Counted from the stretch's first letter, positions 46,001 to 54,430 are shown. The stretch: DNA of 64,000 nucleotides from a bacterium (GCA_003245715.1 QKCJ01000041.1:26600-90599), one strand, 5' to 3'. The notes: generated from the letters alone by a model not told the origin. Numbers and translations are program-made.

Positions 46001-46537
46001 TAAATTACTCCCCCATGCCCCACCGAATGCAAGTGAGCCGCTTATTAATTCTTGCGTTTGATACCGCCCTGCTTCAACGTTATTGATTTTACATATTATT
46101 TCTTTACCGATAATTTTTATATCAAACACGGTGGCAACATTCAGATCAATCTTTTTATCAAAATTGAAAATTTTTTGTCCGAGTTCCAGCGACCCAACTG
46201 CCAGCTTGCCTGCATCTGACGAATTAAAAGTTAACTTGACATATCTCGGATAATTCCAGCCAACATACAAATTGAATGCAGATTTACTGTGCGCAATGAG
46301 TACAAAAGTAATGCGACACTTTTGCCAGTTTTGGTCTTTAAGGTAAACAACAGGATTGCTTTTGTCTGAACGGATCAACAACGCGTTACCCGCTACGGAA
46401 ATATTTCCGCCACTGACAGACCAGTTCTTTCCCGGTATCGTCCCTGAAAAATCATCGGCAAACAATATTTTTTCAGCTGAGACAACTATTGTTTGCGTAT
46501 ACAAAAATGTTAACAGAACCAGAAAAAAATATCTCAT
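43070..46537 (-). CDS. Large secreted glycosidase (clan GH-A, GH42-like) with N-terminal jelly-roll domain
   Basis: 1,155 residues from the ATG at 46537 (AAGG upstream), preferred over a TTG at 46552. Signal peptide MRYFFLVLLTFLYTQTIVVSAEK. The jelly-roll (DUF1080/LamG-like) domain lies at ~25-190 (FADDFSGTIPGKNWSV ... FGGAWGSNLEIRNLKV). The TIM barrel is at ~205-620, with acid/base Glu near residue 389 in YELFNEVQWY and nucleophile Glu near 557 in LNQESYVRR. Next comes a Rossmann-like beta-galactosidase trimerisation-type domain (VPYPSHVFTETPEKLKEFAAKGGIVLIGAG), and a C-terminal beta-sandwich (~960-1155). The layout fits GH42-like beta-galactosidases, but the exact family needs a profile search. 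Its first domain is closely duplicated in the gene just upstream. Confidence 0.85.
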   Translation of the reverse strand: MRYFFLVLLTFLYTQTIVVSAEKILFADDFSGTIPGKNWSVSGGNISVAGNALLIRSDKSNPVVYLKDQNWQKCRITFVLIAHSKSAFNLYVGWNYPRYVKLTFNSSDAGKLAVGSLELGQKIFNFDKKIDLNVATVFDIKIIGKEIICKINNVEAGRYQTQELISGSLAFGGAWGSNLEIRNLKVEGMAIPEPEVVDKFSRPEIKNGTFYVNGRPTFMLGVNDAANFWEFGSFNAQPPFEPNDVFTDIMSRKTAEKMGFNADHVPTYARQVCDGFLDEIGITPKQAELLLGKSYKHHWSQRDRLRERISGLPLIVDFSFLHLFTMANLPQRIKEAGYPAELRHDGGFMPYIPELPIGKKIYDTYFKAGAKYWLDYGKSNPWVYELFNEVQWYNSKHKLNKELFASWLRKKYGTIAALGNKWEHEAPEKFEDVVNLSPWSGNAMCADWMMFLGDRFVEIFNDGKAAIESVDPRRKNVYFDIEISVSSLWYAQNGIDYHKLMKSADIFGTEGGMPFGVFSDSGKSYLDDVMNNSKIKVMFYCDLARSFAGDKPVLNQESYVRRTYGKLGIVPTHRSDFPTSFWFEIFHGYSGAFTYCWWQGYKNNKWKTLEDARKTANEIPPALLNPYAYPFESLKGFKDFNSEIWRLAEVALPYPRVTQEIGILYSLPTVWRQPHAVSGSQKFPYQQNCYNWYDIFLRRQLPVSVITEQELIEKGHGRFKVIAVPYPSHVFTETPEKLKEFAAKGGIVLIGAGALRFDPFGYSLKNSKLSGQNVYTIPAGVTVTEQAKLLNNALDASGYKAPFKVTAQDSKLLSELESRVIRRDGIDLYFICNWNAKSAGVVNLHAALLCGVDDKLYVTDMVRMAPVLSPTGKREWSADELNAGIPVAVPSQERVLIAVSVKPQEYSNTPPWTFKSIRAHADQIIKDLEKANNEFDQQLAVLDKAENEKYVVARKPYPVIKEKCFAVDISKAATMGFRDEKKDDHRGGWTDQGDMDFREFPTGNHVYAGVPFTIVEPSRNNGKSCIVLNGGGIKFLSSDSTIIPVGRKVKNLYFLHTAAWAGGEGSFFDYVIAYSDSTTEKFTVKGKKECADWVGNEPIENGVIAWEGKINGIPIGAYAVRWQNQKPEKAIASIQVANPYGKVTPIVLAITGEEQ

Positions 46538-46582
46538 AATATGCCTTATCAAATGTATTATACAATATTAAACAACGCTAAA

Positions 46583-47161
46583 TCATTCTGCTGAAACAGG
46601 CGCTACCTTAAGATTTCGAATCTCAAAATTCGTTCCCCAATTGCCGCCAAAAGCAAGTGAGCCGCTAATCGGTCCGACGGCCTGATAAGTACCAATCTCA
46701 ACGTTATTGAGTTTGCATATGACTTTGTTATCTTTAATTTCAACATCAAAACTGGTCGGGACATTAAGGTCAATTTTGCCCGCACAATCAATTGTTACTG
46801 ATTTTTGGTTAGGCGCCTCAATCATAAGTTTGGGATTGTCTGAAGCGATTAGGGTCAACTTGACAAATTTCGGATAAGCCCAGCCAACAAATAAACTGAA
46901 GGTAGCGTTGCTGCGCCTGGTCAACTCAAATGTAATACGGCAATTATTCCATTTTTGATTTTTAAGATAAACAACAGGGTTACTCTTGTCTGATCGGATC
47001 ATTAAGGCATTACTGAATAGCGAGATAGTTCCGCCATTAACCGACCAATTCGTATCCGGCTTTGCTCCTGAGAAATCATCAATGAACAGCGCCTGTTCCG
47101 CGGAGAACGCAATAGCCGTATTTACAAAAAGCAACAACAGCACCATTACAAATAATTTCAT
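46583..47161 (-). CDS. Free-standing secreted jelly-roll (DUF1080/LamG-like) domain, paralogue of the neighbouring glycosidase N-terminus
   Basis: 192 residues with a signal peptide (MKLFVMVLLLLFVNTAIAFSAEQ). The mature part is one concanavalin-like domain nearly colinear with residues 25-190 of the large glycosidase encoded 45 bases downstream: both share [34 protein letters not shown] and the ending SGSLAFGG.WG.N.EIRNLKV. The two copies are also alike at the DNA level, so the duplication is fairly recent. With no catalytic partner it probably binds the same polysaccharide at the cell surface or in the periplasm. RBS AGGAGAG precedes the ATG at 47161. Third gene of the unit C operon. Confidence 0.85.
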   Translation of the reverse strand: MKLFVMVLLLLFVNTAIAFSAEQALFIDDFSGAKPDTNWSVNGGTISLFSNALMIRSDKSNPVVYLKNQKWNNCRITFELTRRSNATFSLFVGWAYPKFVKLTLIASDNPKLMIEAPNQKSVTIDCAGKIDLNVPTSFDVEIKDNKVICKLNNVEIGTYQAVGPISGSLAFGGNWGTNFEIRNLKVAPVSAE

Positions 47162-47331
47162 AACATCTCTCCTGTTAATTAATTACAACCAACACCAAAT
47201 AGATTTTCATAATCTCTTTGTGCAATAATATTTTCTTGATAAAAGTCAGATTAAATTTTATGAATAAATGCCGAATTTAATTTTCTGATTACAAATCAAC
47301 TAACTGCAGCTTACAAATTACTCTACGCGCG

Positions 47332-48057
47332 TTATTCCCCATATATCGCAGGTGCGTACCTTCCCCAGAAATAATAATGCGCGCCATTTGGGATATCATA
47401 CAGAAAAGCAACTTCCGCATGTCCGTCAGCATAAGCAATATCACTGCCGGTATTATTCAGATGTCTGATAGAAACATCATTATGCCCTTCAAGAATTGGA
47501 TAAATATAAAGTGTGGATGTTCTCGCATTATCACCAAGCAGGCAACGTTTTGATGGTTTTTTAAACCGTTTAATTGAGTTGTTATGCTCAGCGTCTTTAT
47601 AGGTAATATGAAAATTTATACCGTAATTGTTTGCAAGCAAATCATTTTTTGCGGCTTCAGATGATTCACGCGATGGGCAAAGCAACAGGCCGGATACAGG
47701 CTGGAAAATACCAGTTGATTTTTTTGCCAACCATCCACCCCCTCCACTATCGGTACTCAAAGAGACCCCCAAATAGGGACAGATGAGCCCAAGCCACGGA
47801 GTATTGGTCGGATTACCACCTGTAGTATGGGGGGGAATTATTCCAGAATTATCCCCTGTATAGGCGATCACACCAAAGGCCTGCTGTTTTACATTGTTCG
47901 TGCAGCTGATATCGCGTGCTGTCGAGAGGGCCTTATTAAGGGCCGGAAATAAAAGCGAGGCTAATATCGAAATTATCGCAATTACCACCAACATTTCAAT
48001 TAACGTAAATGCACAGCAACGCACATATTGTTTATATCTTATTTTCGCGAAGTGCAT
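47332..48057 (-). CDS. Type II pseudopilin of unit C (prepilin-type, H-X9-DG/DUF1559-like)
   Basis: 241 residues from the ATG at 48057, which has AAGGAAG at good distance; the frame is open to 48075. Basic leader (HFAKIRYKQYVRCCA) then FTLIEMLVVIAIISILASLLFPALNKAL with Glu +5; the residue before the cleavage point is Ala, not Gly. CTNNVKQQAFGVIAYTGDNSGIIPP, the glycine-rich stretch STDSGGGGW and the closing YADGHAEVAFL follow the family plan. Presumed inner-membrane/periplasmic after processing by a prepilin peptidase encoded elsewhere. It follows the SGNH hydrolase by ~76 bases and precedes the free jelly-roll domain and the large glycosidase. Confidence 0.9.
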   Translation of the reverse strand: MHFAKIRYKQYVRCCAFTLIEMLVVIAIISILASLLFPALNKALSTARDISCTNNVKQQAFGVIAYTGDNSGIIPPHTTGGNPTNTPWLGLICPYLGVSLSTDSGGGGWLAKKSTGIFQPVSGLLLCPSRESSEAAKNDLLANNYGINFHITYKDAEHNNSIKRFKKPSKRCLLGDNARTSTLYIYPILEGHNDVSIRHLNNTGSDIAYADGHAEVAFLYDIPNGAHYYFWGRYAPAIYGE

Positions 48058-48133
48058 TTTAATCTTCCTTACCAATCAGTTAATGTCTGTATTTCAACAT
48101 CATGCAAAAGGGTATTTGCCAGGACACACCCTA

Positions 48134-48769
48134 TTATACCACAACATGCTTTTTAATTTCATCAAATATCCGAACCGCAATCCTGTTCATTCCCATGTCT
48201 CCCGGATGCCAGGCGACCCCAGGATGGCTGAAAATACCCTCGAATTTTGCACAATTCTCCGGGATTGCGCCAATCTCGGCAATGTCAACAAAACTTGAAC
48301 CTGTTTTAGCGCAAACACTTTTTATCATTTCATTAATCCGTTGGCTCTGCCCCCAACAGCCTACACACAAGACAAGAGAACAACCATCGCGCCGAAGACC
48401 TTCTACAACCCCGCAATACAAATCTTCAAAATTTTCTTTTGTTGCTTCTGAATCTTTCATATTATCACCACACTGAATTACTACAATGTCAGCAGACTGA
48501 AGTAATTTATTCTTCGCGGTAAATGCCTTGTAACCAGGAAAATCAACCGCAAGAAAAGAGTCAACTACAAGCTGCGGCGCTGCTGAAATATATTCACAAA
48601 GCATACTGTAAAGCCGATGAACATAATCATTATCCAAAGCTGTCGCAGCCATCCCCCAACAACCGTTCCAGCCAAGTTCATCCGTACTCGGACCATGTAC
48701 AGTAAGGCTATTACCCAACACCAGCAGTTTTTTTATATCATCTTTTCTTAATGTCAACATAATCCCCAT
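48134..48769 (-). CDS. SGNH/GDSL-family hydrolase
   Basis: 211 residues with no signal peptide. Block I is VLGNSLTVHG (here GNS in place of GDS, nucleophile Ser ~21). Block III is present as VVIQCGDNMK (usual GxND reads CGDN, so the Asn that helps form the oxyanion hole sits one place off). Block V is HPGDMGMNRIA with the catalytic His, though the usual DxxH Asp is represented by VAWHPGDMG with no Asp three residues before the His, so the triad may be a dyad. Likely a carbohydrate esterase acting on an imported product. First gene of the unit C operon, divergent from the GntR-SBP fusion regulator. Confidence 0.75.
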   Translation of the reverse strand: MGIMLTLRKDDIKKLLVLGNSLTVHGPSTDELGWNGCWGMAATALDNDYVHRLYSMLCEYISAAPQLVVDSFLAVDFPGYKAFTAKNKLLQSADIVVIQCGDNMKDSEATKENFEDLYCGVVEGLRRDGCSLVLCVGCWGQSQRINEMIKSVCAKTGSSFVDIAEIGAIPENCAKFEGIFSHPGVAWHPGDMGMNRIAVRIFDEIKKHVVV

Positions 48770-48808
48770 ACCCTACAAATATATAACTTAAGGCACCCCA
48801 TAAACCAA

Positions 48809-48827
48809 ATATATCACCACATATCAC
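48809..48827. promoter_or_regulatory. Tandem ATATCAC half-sites, left end of the unit C divergent promoter
   Basis: ATATATCAC at 48809-48817 and CATATCAC ending at 48827 form a direct repeat 10 bases apart, just upstream of the SGNH operon start. The same half-site occurs in opposite orientation, again as a 10-base tandem, at 48921-48939. Candidate binding sites for the GntR-SBP regulator. Confidence 0.5.
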
Positions 48828-48920
48828 TTTAGTCAACAGAATATTTTCAAAGAATTTTAAAGTAACAAAAAATTTGAATATTTTAGCTAAAATTCAGAAA
48901 GATATTGATTATAATTATTT

Positions 48921-48939
48921 GTGATATATAATGATATAG
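48921..48939. promoter_or_regulatory. Tandem GTGATATAT half-sites, right end of the unit C divergent promoter
   Basis: GTGATATAT at 48921-48929 and ATGATATAG at 48931-48939, 10 bases apart and inverted relative to the pair at 48809-48827. They end 12 bases before the regulator start, a position suited to autorepression. Confidence 0.5.
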
Positions 48940-48951
48940 CCTAACAGAATA

Positions 48952-50370
48952 ATGGATATTACAATGATAGCAGACGATAAAAAAAACAAAGAGCAGCCCA
49001 AGACAAGAATAATAATCAATTCGATTATCAAGGATATTCATGATGGTGTGCTGCGCAACGGGGATCGCTTGCCGAGCGTGAGGGAGCTGTCGCAAAAACA
49101 TAACTCCAGCATTGCTGTCGGATTATCAGCCTACAAATTTCTTGAGAAGAACAACTGGGTGGTGCGCGAACCGGGACGTGGTACCTTTGTCAGCTATGAC
49201 GACACTCAGCTGCACGACCTGAAAGTTGTCAACTGGAACCTAATCCTCCCGCAAGACATCATGCAGGCAATACAGGATTCTTTGCTCGAAGGAAAGTTCG
49301 GCATTGCTCACGAAATAATAAATTACGCCACTGCCGAATACATTGATTACAGGAAATATATTTCTTTTCTGAAAAACAGGCAAGCCCCAAATGAACAGAC
49401 CGACATTGTCGCGTTAAACGAAGGTTTGCTTCCAGTGATGGCTGCGGAAGATCTTATTATTCCCCTTAATGAGCTTTTAGCGCAAGCAAAAAATAACCTC
49501 TCTCGCAAATTCCCGGATAAATTACTGCAGCATTTAAAATACAATGGAAAACTGTATGCCCTGCCGTTAAACTGGTCGCCGGCATTGCTCATATACAACA
49601 GGGAAATTTTTGCAAAGTCGGGAATGAAAATCCCTGAAAACAGCTGGACCTGGGAGGATCTGTATCGAATCACAACCAGATTAACCCGGCAGGACTCAGA
49701 GGGCAGGATCATACAGCACGGACTTGGCATTGTATTCAGCATAAATGCGATTGCGCCATTTGTCTTTCAGAATAATGGAGAACTCTTTGACCATAGCGGA
49801 AGTTGTGTCATTTCAAAACCGGAAACATCAGAAGCCCTTGATTTTTTCTCCAGACTCTATTCATTACCCGGAGTTTGCAGTCACCGGTATGGCGATCCGC
49901 GCAGTGCATTAGCAGACCTCCTCACCAACAACATGCTGCCATTGCTGATTGGCGATGCCACGGATTACCTCATCATAAAAGACAGAATGAGCGCTGATGA
50001 ATGGGGGGTGATTAGTTTGCCACATCAAAAAACCGGAGCAACATCAATCAGTATTATGGGCTTGGGAGTCAGCCGAAAATGCCGGAATCCGGAAAAGGCG
50101 CTGGAGTGGCTAGTGGAATTCTATAACAGGTATGAAAAGTCCCAGTTCAATGGTATTATACCGAATTTCCCGTCTACCACCAAGCAGCTTGCTTCCTTTC
50201 CTGAAATCTGTCAGCAACTGCTCGAACAATCAAGGGTTTCATTGCAATCACCAAGCATTAATGCCTTTGAGGCAATTAATTCGACATTAATCACAGCCAT
50301 CAACCACAAGATAGCCCTGTCAGAGAAAAATTACATTGACTTCATGAATAAAATCAACAAGGTTCTTTAG
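48952..50370 (+). CDS. GntR-type HTH fused to an ABC-type solute-binding domain (one-component regulator)
   Basis: 472 residues. Residues ~18-80 form a GntR winged helix (IINSIIKDIHDGVLRNGDRLPSVRELSQKH ... FLEKNNWVVREPGRGTFVSYDD). The rest, ~95-470, is a family 1 extracellular solute-binding protein fold: DIVALNEGLLPVMAAEDLIIPLNELL, the hallmark YNGKLYALPLNWSPALLIYNREIF..SGM..PENSWTWEDLYRITTRLT (~197-243), FQNNGELFD, SEALDFFSRL, ADEWGVISLP and a C-terminal helical end. There is no signal peptide and the HTH is at the N-terminus, so the sugar-binding domain must act inside the cell as a ligand sensor. The usual GntR effector domains (UTRA, FCD, MocR or LacI-like) are absent. It probably controls the divergent SGNH-pseudopilin-glycosidase operon. 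Confidence 0.9.
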   Translation: MDITMIADDKKNKEQPKTRIIINSIIKDIHDGVLRNGDRLPSVRELSQKHNSSIAVGLSAYKFLEKNNWVVREPGRGTFVSYDDTQLHDLKVVNWNLILPQDIMQAIQDSLLEGKFGIAHEIINYATAEYIDYRKYISFLKNRQAPNEQTDIVALNEGLLPVMAAEDLIIPLNELLAQAKNNLSRKFPDKLLQHLKYNGKLYALPLNWSPALLIYNREIFAKSGMKIPENSWTWEDLYRITTRLTRQDSEGRIIQHGLGIVFSINAIAPFVFQNNGELFDHSGSCVISKPETSEALDFFSRLYSLPGVCSHRYGDPRSALADLLTNNMLPLLIGDATDYLIIKDRMSADEWGVISLPHQKTGATSISIMGLGVSRKCRNPEKALEWLVEFYNRYEKSQFNGIIPNFPSTTKQLASFPEICQQLLEQSRVSLQSPSINAFEAINSTLITAINHKIALSEKNYIDFMNKINKVL

Positions 50371-50426
50371 ATACGCTAAGGCAATAGCATCAGGGAAATC
50401 TGCAGCGGAAAAGATATCTTAACCAA

Positions 50427-50744
50427 TCACGTGGTATTGCGCCACCAATTCACGACTCTCTCGGTAACCTGAGTTTGTTGCGATCTCCTGCAGATAACAA
50501 TTTTAAACGCACTATCTGTTTTACGGAATATTTCAATTATGGTAAAGACGTCTTTTCGCATTTCGAATTCAGAGTTACTGAAATTAACCGGGCTTGTCAC
50601 ATCCCCTACATAACGTGTGCAATTGATGCTGAGTTGCCCTTCACAGATCACACTTCTCCACGTGGTCCATGATCCCCCGAAATTCTGTATCAAATTTTTA
50701 TTCACAGCATCAGATAAACTCTCTTTAAAAGCGGAACAGCGCAA
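50427..50744 (-). CDS. Doubtful small ORF, unknown function
   Basis: Up to 105 residues from a TTG at 50744, or 92 from a GTG at 50705 preceded by AAAGAGAG. The sequence (SWTTWRSVICEGQLSINCTRYVGDVT, FTIIEIFRKTDSAFKIVIC) looks like beta-structured protein more than random reading, but there is no recognisable family. It starts directly behind the chemoreceptor terminator, so it would need its own promoter. It may be a small gene or a decayed fragment. The rest of 50371-50852 holds only this ORF and the terminator. Confidence 0.3.
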   Translation of the reverse strand: MRCSAFKESLSDAVNKNLIQNFGGSWTTWRSVICEGQLSINCTRYVGDVTSPVNFSNSEFEMRKDVFTIIEIFRKTDSAFKIVICRRSQQTQVTERVVNWWRNTT

Positions 50745-50747
50745 GCT

Positions 50748-50800
50748 GAAAAAAAAAAGCGATTTTTCCTCCGCTCAAAGTCAGTGGAGAAAAAATCGCC
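50748..50800 (-). terminator. Rho-independent terminator of the chemoreceptor gene
   Basis: On the minus strand GCGATTTTTTCTCCAC pairs with GCGGAGGAAAAATCGC around a TGACTTTGA loop and is followed by ten T. It lies ~50 bases after the chemoreceptor stop at 50853. Confidence 0.88.
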
Positions 50801-50852
50801 TGTTATTTTACCGAAGAAGCCATGCTCATCCGGAGCCAGTCGCAACAGCTTA

Positions 50853-53597
50853 TTAGTAGAAGTTATTCTGCGTATAAGGCAACTGTGCGACAGGCTTCTG
50901 CTCACCAGCCACATTACCTGCACCAGCCCGGCCTTCAATCAGTGCCGCAAGACTTTCAACCATAGACTCTAGGATAACAGCCTGACTGCTCAACTCTTCT
51001 GCAGCAGAAGCCGATTCCTCAGAGTTCGCCGCATTGGTCTGGGTCACCTTATCCATCTGGGCAACAGCCGTATTCACCTGATCCACACCCTGCGCTTGCT
51101 CAAGCGAAGCGGTACTGATCTGAGCAATCATCCCATTGATTTTTTCCGTGCCCGAAAGTATGTCGCCAAAACTGATCTGCAACCTGCCGACAATATCTGT
51201 ACCCTTTTTGACCCGCTCGACAGTACTTTCAATCAGATCAGCCGTATTCCTCGCGGCAACAGCCGAACGCTGGGCGAGGTTACGAACCTCGTCCGCCACC
51301 ACGGCAAAACCTTTACCCGCATCTCCCGCACGGGCGGCCTCAACCGCAGCATTGAGCGCGAGAAGGTTGGTCTGAAATGCGATTTCCTCAATTGTCTTGA
51401 TAATCATGCTGATCTTCTCAGACGATTCATTGATATTTTTCATCGCCCCAGACATATCTTTCACAGCCTCACCGCCATCGCGAACATGCCCGGAAACAAT
51501 GTCCATCTGCTTGTTTGCTTCTTGCGCATTATCCGCGTTTTGTTTGGTCATAGACGACATCTCTTCCAGAGAGGATGATGTCTGCTCAAGACTCGCAGCC
51601 TGTTCGGTAGCCCCCTCAGCCAAACTCTGGCTGGAAGATGAAATCTGACCTGCGGCAGACGCAACCTGAGTTGAACTGCTGTTAAGCCCATCAATAATAT
51701 GGTTGATGGGTTTGCTGATGCTGTGCGCAATCAAGATACCCAAGGCACCAACAATCAGCGTACAGGCCAGTGTCAGACCGACACCCCAACCGATCATACT
51801 GTTTGTCGCTGAAGCAATAGTTATGCCCATGGTTTTTTCAAGGTTGTGCTTGGTTGCCATCCCAACCTTTTCACTTTGCTCACACACCAGAGCGAAACGT
51901 ACGCCGTAGATATCCAGCGGCTGCCAGGTCGAAAGTACCAGCGTACCCTTATAATTAAGGATGGTCCCCTCACCAGTATTGCCGGCAAGCGCTTTGTTAA
52001 CGGCATCATGCGTGATCTTGAGGTCATTCTTGAATGATTCGGTGATTGTATGCGTGTCCGGATAGAGTATCGAATTGGAGCGCAAAATCTGGTCCGAACC
52101 TACCAGATATGCCTCAAGCTCACTCTCCTTGCTGCAACCGACAGCAAGACGGTCACTCAGCCCCTTGTCACTTATCTGCACGGCAACGATCATCTCGCAT
52201 TTGCCATTATTAAGAACAGGCTGAGCAATAAAAGAAGCCGGCACCCCCGCTGAAGGAGCATACGGCTTAAAGTCAGCCATTCCGAACTCGCCACTCTTGC
52301 TGACTTCACGTACAAGTTCACCAAGATTTGAAGAACTGAATTTACCATCAATCAGATTGGTCTTGTAATCTGCCTCGTGACAAACCGTGTAGAAACAGTA
52401 ACCGTTAGGTGCAATCAGGAAGATATCATAATAGCTGAAGTTATTGAGATACTTGGTAAGGTAATCATCCTTCTGCCCTTCCACATGCGGAACAAACGCC
52501 TCCTCGGCGTTGATCTTGCTTACACAGACCCAATCCAGTCCAGGAATATCCAGTTTCGAAGCTGATACCAACGTAAGATTGCCCTGTGTGTCTGAAAATA
52601 TATTATTGACCGTCTTTCCTTCAAAGGCCTGCTTGAGATACTCAGTCTGAACTTTTACTCCTACATGGTACTTGTCTGCGCCCATAGAGTAGATTATGCT
52701 GCGCAGGGATGGTTCTTTGTCACCCGGGAGTTTACCCGCCACATAACTGTCACCGCTTTTGCCAAGGCCGATGCGGTTGCCGACAATGTCCTGAAGTTTT
52801 TTTTGTGAAATTTTCAGCGCGACCACCGCTACAGGAGCCCCTGCCGCGTTAAACACTGGCCCTCCCATAAACGCAGTCTGTGCGTTATTGTCAGGAGCAT
52901 ATGGTTCGAAATCATCTACGCACACCTTGCGGGTCTTAACAACCTTTCCCCATAATTTAGCCAGACCAGAATCCTTGAGCGGCCCGGTACCAAGGTTATT
53001 ACCCAAGTCACTTTTACCAGACTTGCTGAAAAGTACATGGCCGTGTTTGAAACAGATAAGATAAACATCTTCATACCCCATCACTTTTACATACTTGGAT
53101 AAATAACCAGAATGTTCCTTGTTGACCTTTTTATATTCGTCTGTCGAGACGTCCAGTGGCCCTGTGGGATCGGTTTTCATATCGTCGTGATATTTTTTAA
53201 AGTCAGCAAAAGCCTGTTCAAAATCCCGGCTTTTGCTCAAAGAGATAACATCTTCGCGCATCCTGGAAAAAAGTCTTTCAATCGAAAGTTTCTTCAGATT
53301 CTGAATTGATTCAAGCTTAGAAAACGCCTCCTGACGCAACCCCTGCACGGTGTCAACTAAAGCCCCCATCTCCTTTTTCAGGCCAGTAAAATAATCCTTT
53401 ACCTCGGAGTCCTTAATCTCGCGCAAAGAAATCAGGCTGCCATATGATGCCTTCGAAACCGCGTCTATTCCTTTTCCCTGCACATCAGTCAAGGCATTGG
53501 ACGACATATAGTAAAAAATAACCGCTACTGCAATTACAGGAATAATCCCCACCAAAAGATATGTTGCCATCAATTTTGTACTGAGCTTGACATTCAT
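50853..53597 (-). CDS. Methyl-accepting chemotaxis protein with large double-Cache-like periplasmic region
   Basis: 914 residues from the ATG at 53597 (GGAAGG 7 bases upstream). TM1 is at ~8-30 ([23 protein letters not shown]). A very long periplasmic region (~30-600) contains two similar blocks: [27 protein letters not shown]...[35 protein letters not shown] and [26 protein letters not shown]...[34 protein letters not shown], suggesting tandem Cache sensors. TM2 is near [24 protein letters not shown], followed by a HAMP-like stretch and the signalling hairpin [43 protein letters not shown]. The C-terminal AYTQNNFY-like end is not the NWETF CheR pentapeptide. No che genes are adjacent. It may sense degradation products released by the neighbouring loci. 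Confidence 0.95.
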   Translation of the reverse strand: MNVKLSTKLMATYLLVGIIPVIAVAVIFYYMSSNALTDVQGKGIDAVSKASYGSLISLREIKDSEVKDYFTGLKKEMGALVDTVQGLRQEAFSKLESIQNLKKLSIERLFSRMREDVISLSKSRDFEQAFADFKKYHDDMKTDPTGPLDVSTDEYKKVNKEHSGYLSKYVKVMGYEDVYLICFKHGHVLFSKSGKSDLGNNLGTGPLKDSGLAKLWGKVVKTRKVCVDDFEPYAPDNNAQTAFMGGPVFNAAGAPVAVVALKISQKKLQDIVGNRIGLGKSGDSYVAGKLPGDKEPSLRSIIYSMGADKYHVGVKVQTEYLKQAFEGKTVNNIFSDTQGNLTLVSASKLDIPGLDWVCVSKINAEEAFVPHVEGQKDDYLTKYLNNFSYYDIFLIAPNGYCFYTVCHEADYKTNLIDGKFSSSNLGELVREVSKSGEFGMADFKPYAPSAGVPASFIAQPVLNNGKCEMIVAVQISDKGLSDRLAVGCSKESELEAYLVGSDQILRSNSILYPDTHTITESFKNDLKITHDAVNKALAGNTGEGTILNYKGTLVLSTWQPLDIYGVRFALVCEQSEKVGMATKHNLEKTMGITIASATNSMIGWGVGLTLACTLIVGALGILIAHSISKPINHIIDGLNSSSTQVASAAGQISSSSQSLAEGATEQAASLEQTSSSLEEMSSMTKQNADNAQEANKQMDIVSGHVRDGGEAVKDMSGAMKNINESSEKISMIIKTIEEIAFQTNLLALNAAVEAARAGDAGKGFAVVADEVRNLAQRSAVAARNTADLIESTVERVKKGTDIVGRLQISFGDILSGTEKINGMIAQISTASLEQAQGVDQVNTAVAQMDKVTQTNAANSEESASAAEELSSQAVILESMVESLAALIEGRAGAGNVAGEQKPVAQLPYTQNNFY

Positions 53598-53998
53598 GAA
53601 ATAACCTTCCATTGACCTACGTAATAATCTCGTATATGTCTATGTATGCAATTCCACACTTATCTGCAAGTATAAAATAAATATTAACTTGTTGCTAATA
53701 AAAGTATATGGGATATGGCTCACAAAAAGCTACAAGTATGCAGTTTTTTCGGCAATTACCGTAATTAACCTGTTGACACGTTACCGGAAATCAAAATTTT
53801 TCTCTATATTCTTTGCCTGGATTCTTAATGATTTCAGACGATAACGCTGTATTGTATTTGTTTGACGATATATCCTTAAGGTTTAAAATAAACGCTAATT
53901 TTTGACGTGTATCAACCTTAACCTTAAATTAAAATCATTAGTAGGAGAATCAAGATCTCCGGCGATATATTTAATTTTTCGACACTGTTGGAAGCGAT
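53598..53998. other. 401-base intergenic region between chemoreceptor and AraC fragment
   Basis: AT-rich, with no ORF. It contains the upstream region of the divergent chemoreceptor and a sigma70-like promoter at 53902-53930 listed separately. A short GGAGA...TCTCC stem at ~53943-53960 overlaps the expected 5' UTR of the AraC fragment. No riboswitch class recognised. Confidence 0.4.
53902..53930 (+). promoter_or_regulatory. Sigma70-like promoter before the AraC fragment
   Basis: TTGACG (-35, 53902-53907), 17-base spacer, TAAATT (-10, 53925-53930), about 70 bases upstream of the ATG at 53999. A good but unproven match. Confidence 0.4.
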
Positions 53999-54430
53999 AT
54001 GACCTGTAAATACGGAAATGAGAGCAAAGACCGCCTGCAGGACTATTTTCCACCGCAAACTGTCGAGTCTATGTCCTACATACTTACCCACGAAAGATTT
54101 ATTGTACTAAATGCTTCGCTGTGGAACTACCGTGATCCCAGTGAAGTACCTGAACGCAAAATCTCGGACAATATCGTTCTTGTTATATACTCCGGAATAT
54201 TCGACATAACTGTTAACGGGATCACCAAAACCGCAGCCCCCGGTGATTGCGTCCTTATCGCCGAAAACACCCCGCATATTTATCAATTTCACCAAGATGT
54301 ATCAGAAAATTTTAACGTCTACGTAAGGATGAGAATATTGATAAACTTATATTCCCAGTATGCCAACAATACAGGTTTTATTGTAGAGGAAAACATGCTC
54401 AGTGCTGTATTTGGCAATTTCCCCAAGTGA
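53999..54430 (+). pseudogene. AraC-family regulator fragment (cupin domain only, HTH lost)
   Basis: 143-residue ORF. Residues ~25-105 have the N-terminal cupin pattern of AraC regulators (ILTHERFIVLNASLWNYRDPSEVPERKISDNIVLVIYSGIFDITVNGITKTAAPGDCVLIAENTPHIYQF: basic start, beta-strands, PGD turn, P-H-x-Y). A complete AraC protein would continue for ~150 residues with two HTH motifs. Here the frame runs instead into the 3' end of the convergent FIST gene (overlap 54347-54430) and stops. The tail (YANNTGFIVEENMLSAVFG) is therefore antisense to FIST and not original protein. I conclude that a deletion removed the HTH and joined the remnant to the FIST gene end. Confidence 0.7.

Noticed and set aside
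51096..51578. 160-residue plus-strand ORF antisense to the chemoreceptor
   Set aside because: Mirror of the repetitive signalling domain, no start signal or family.
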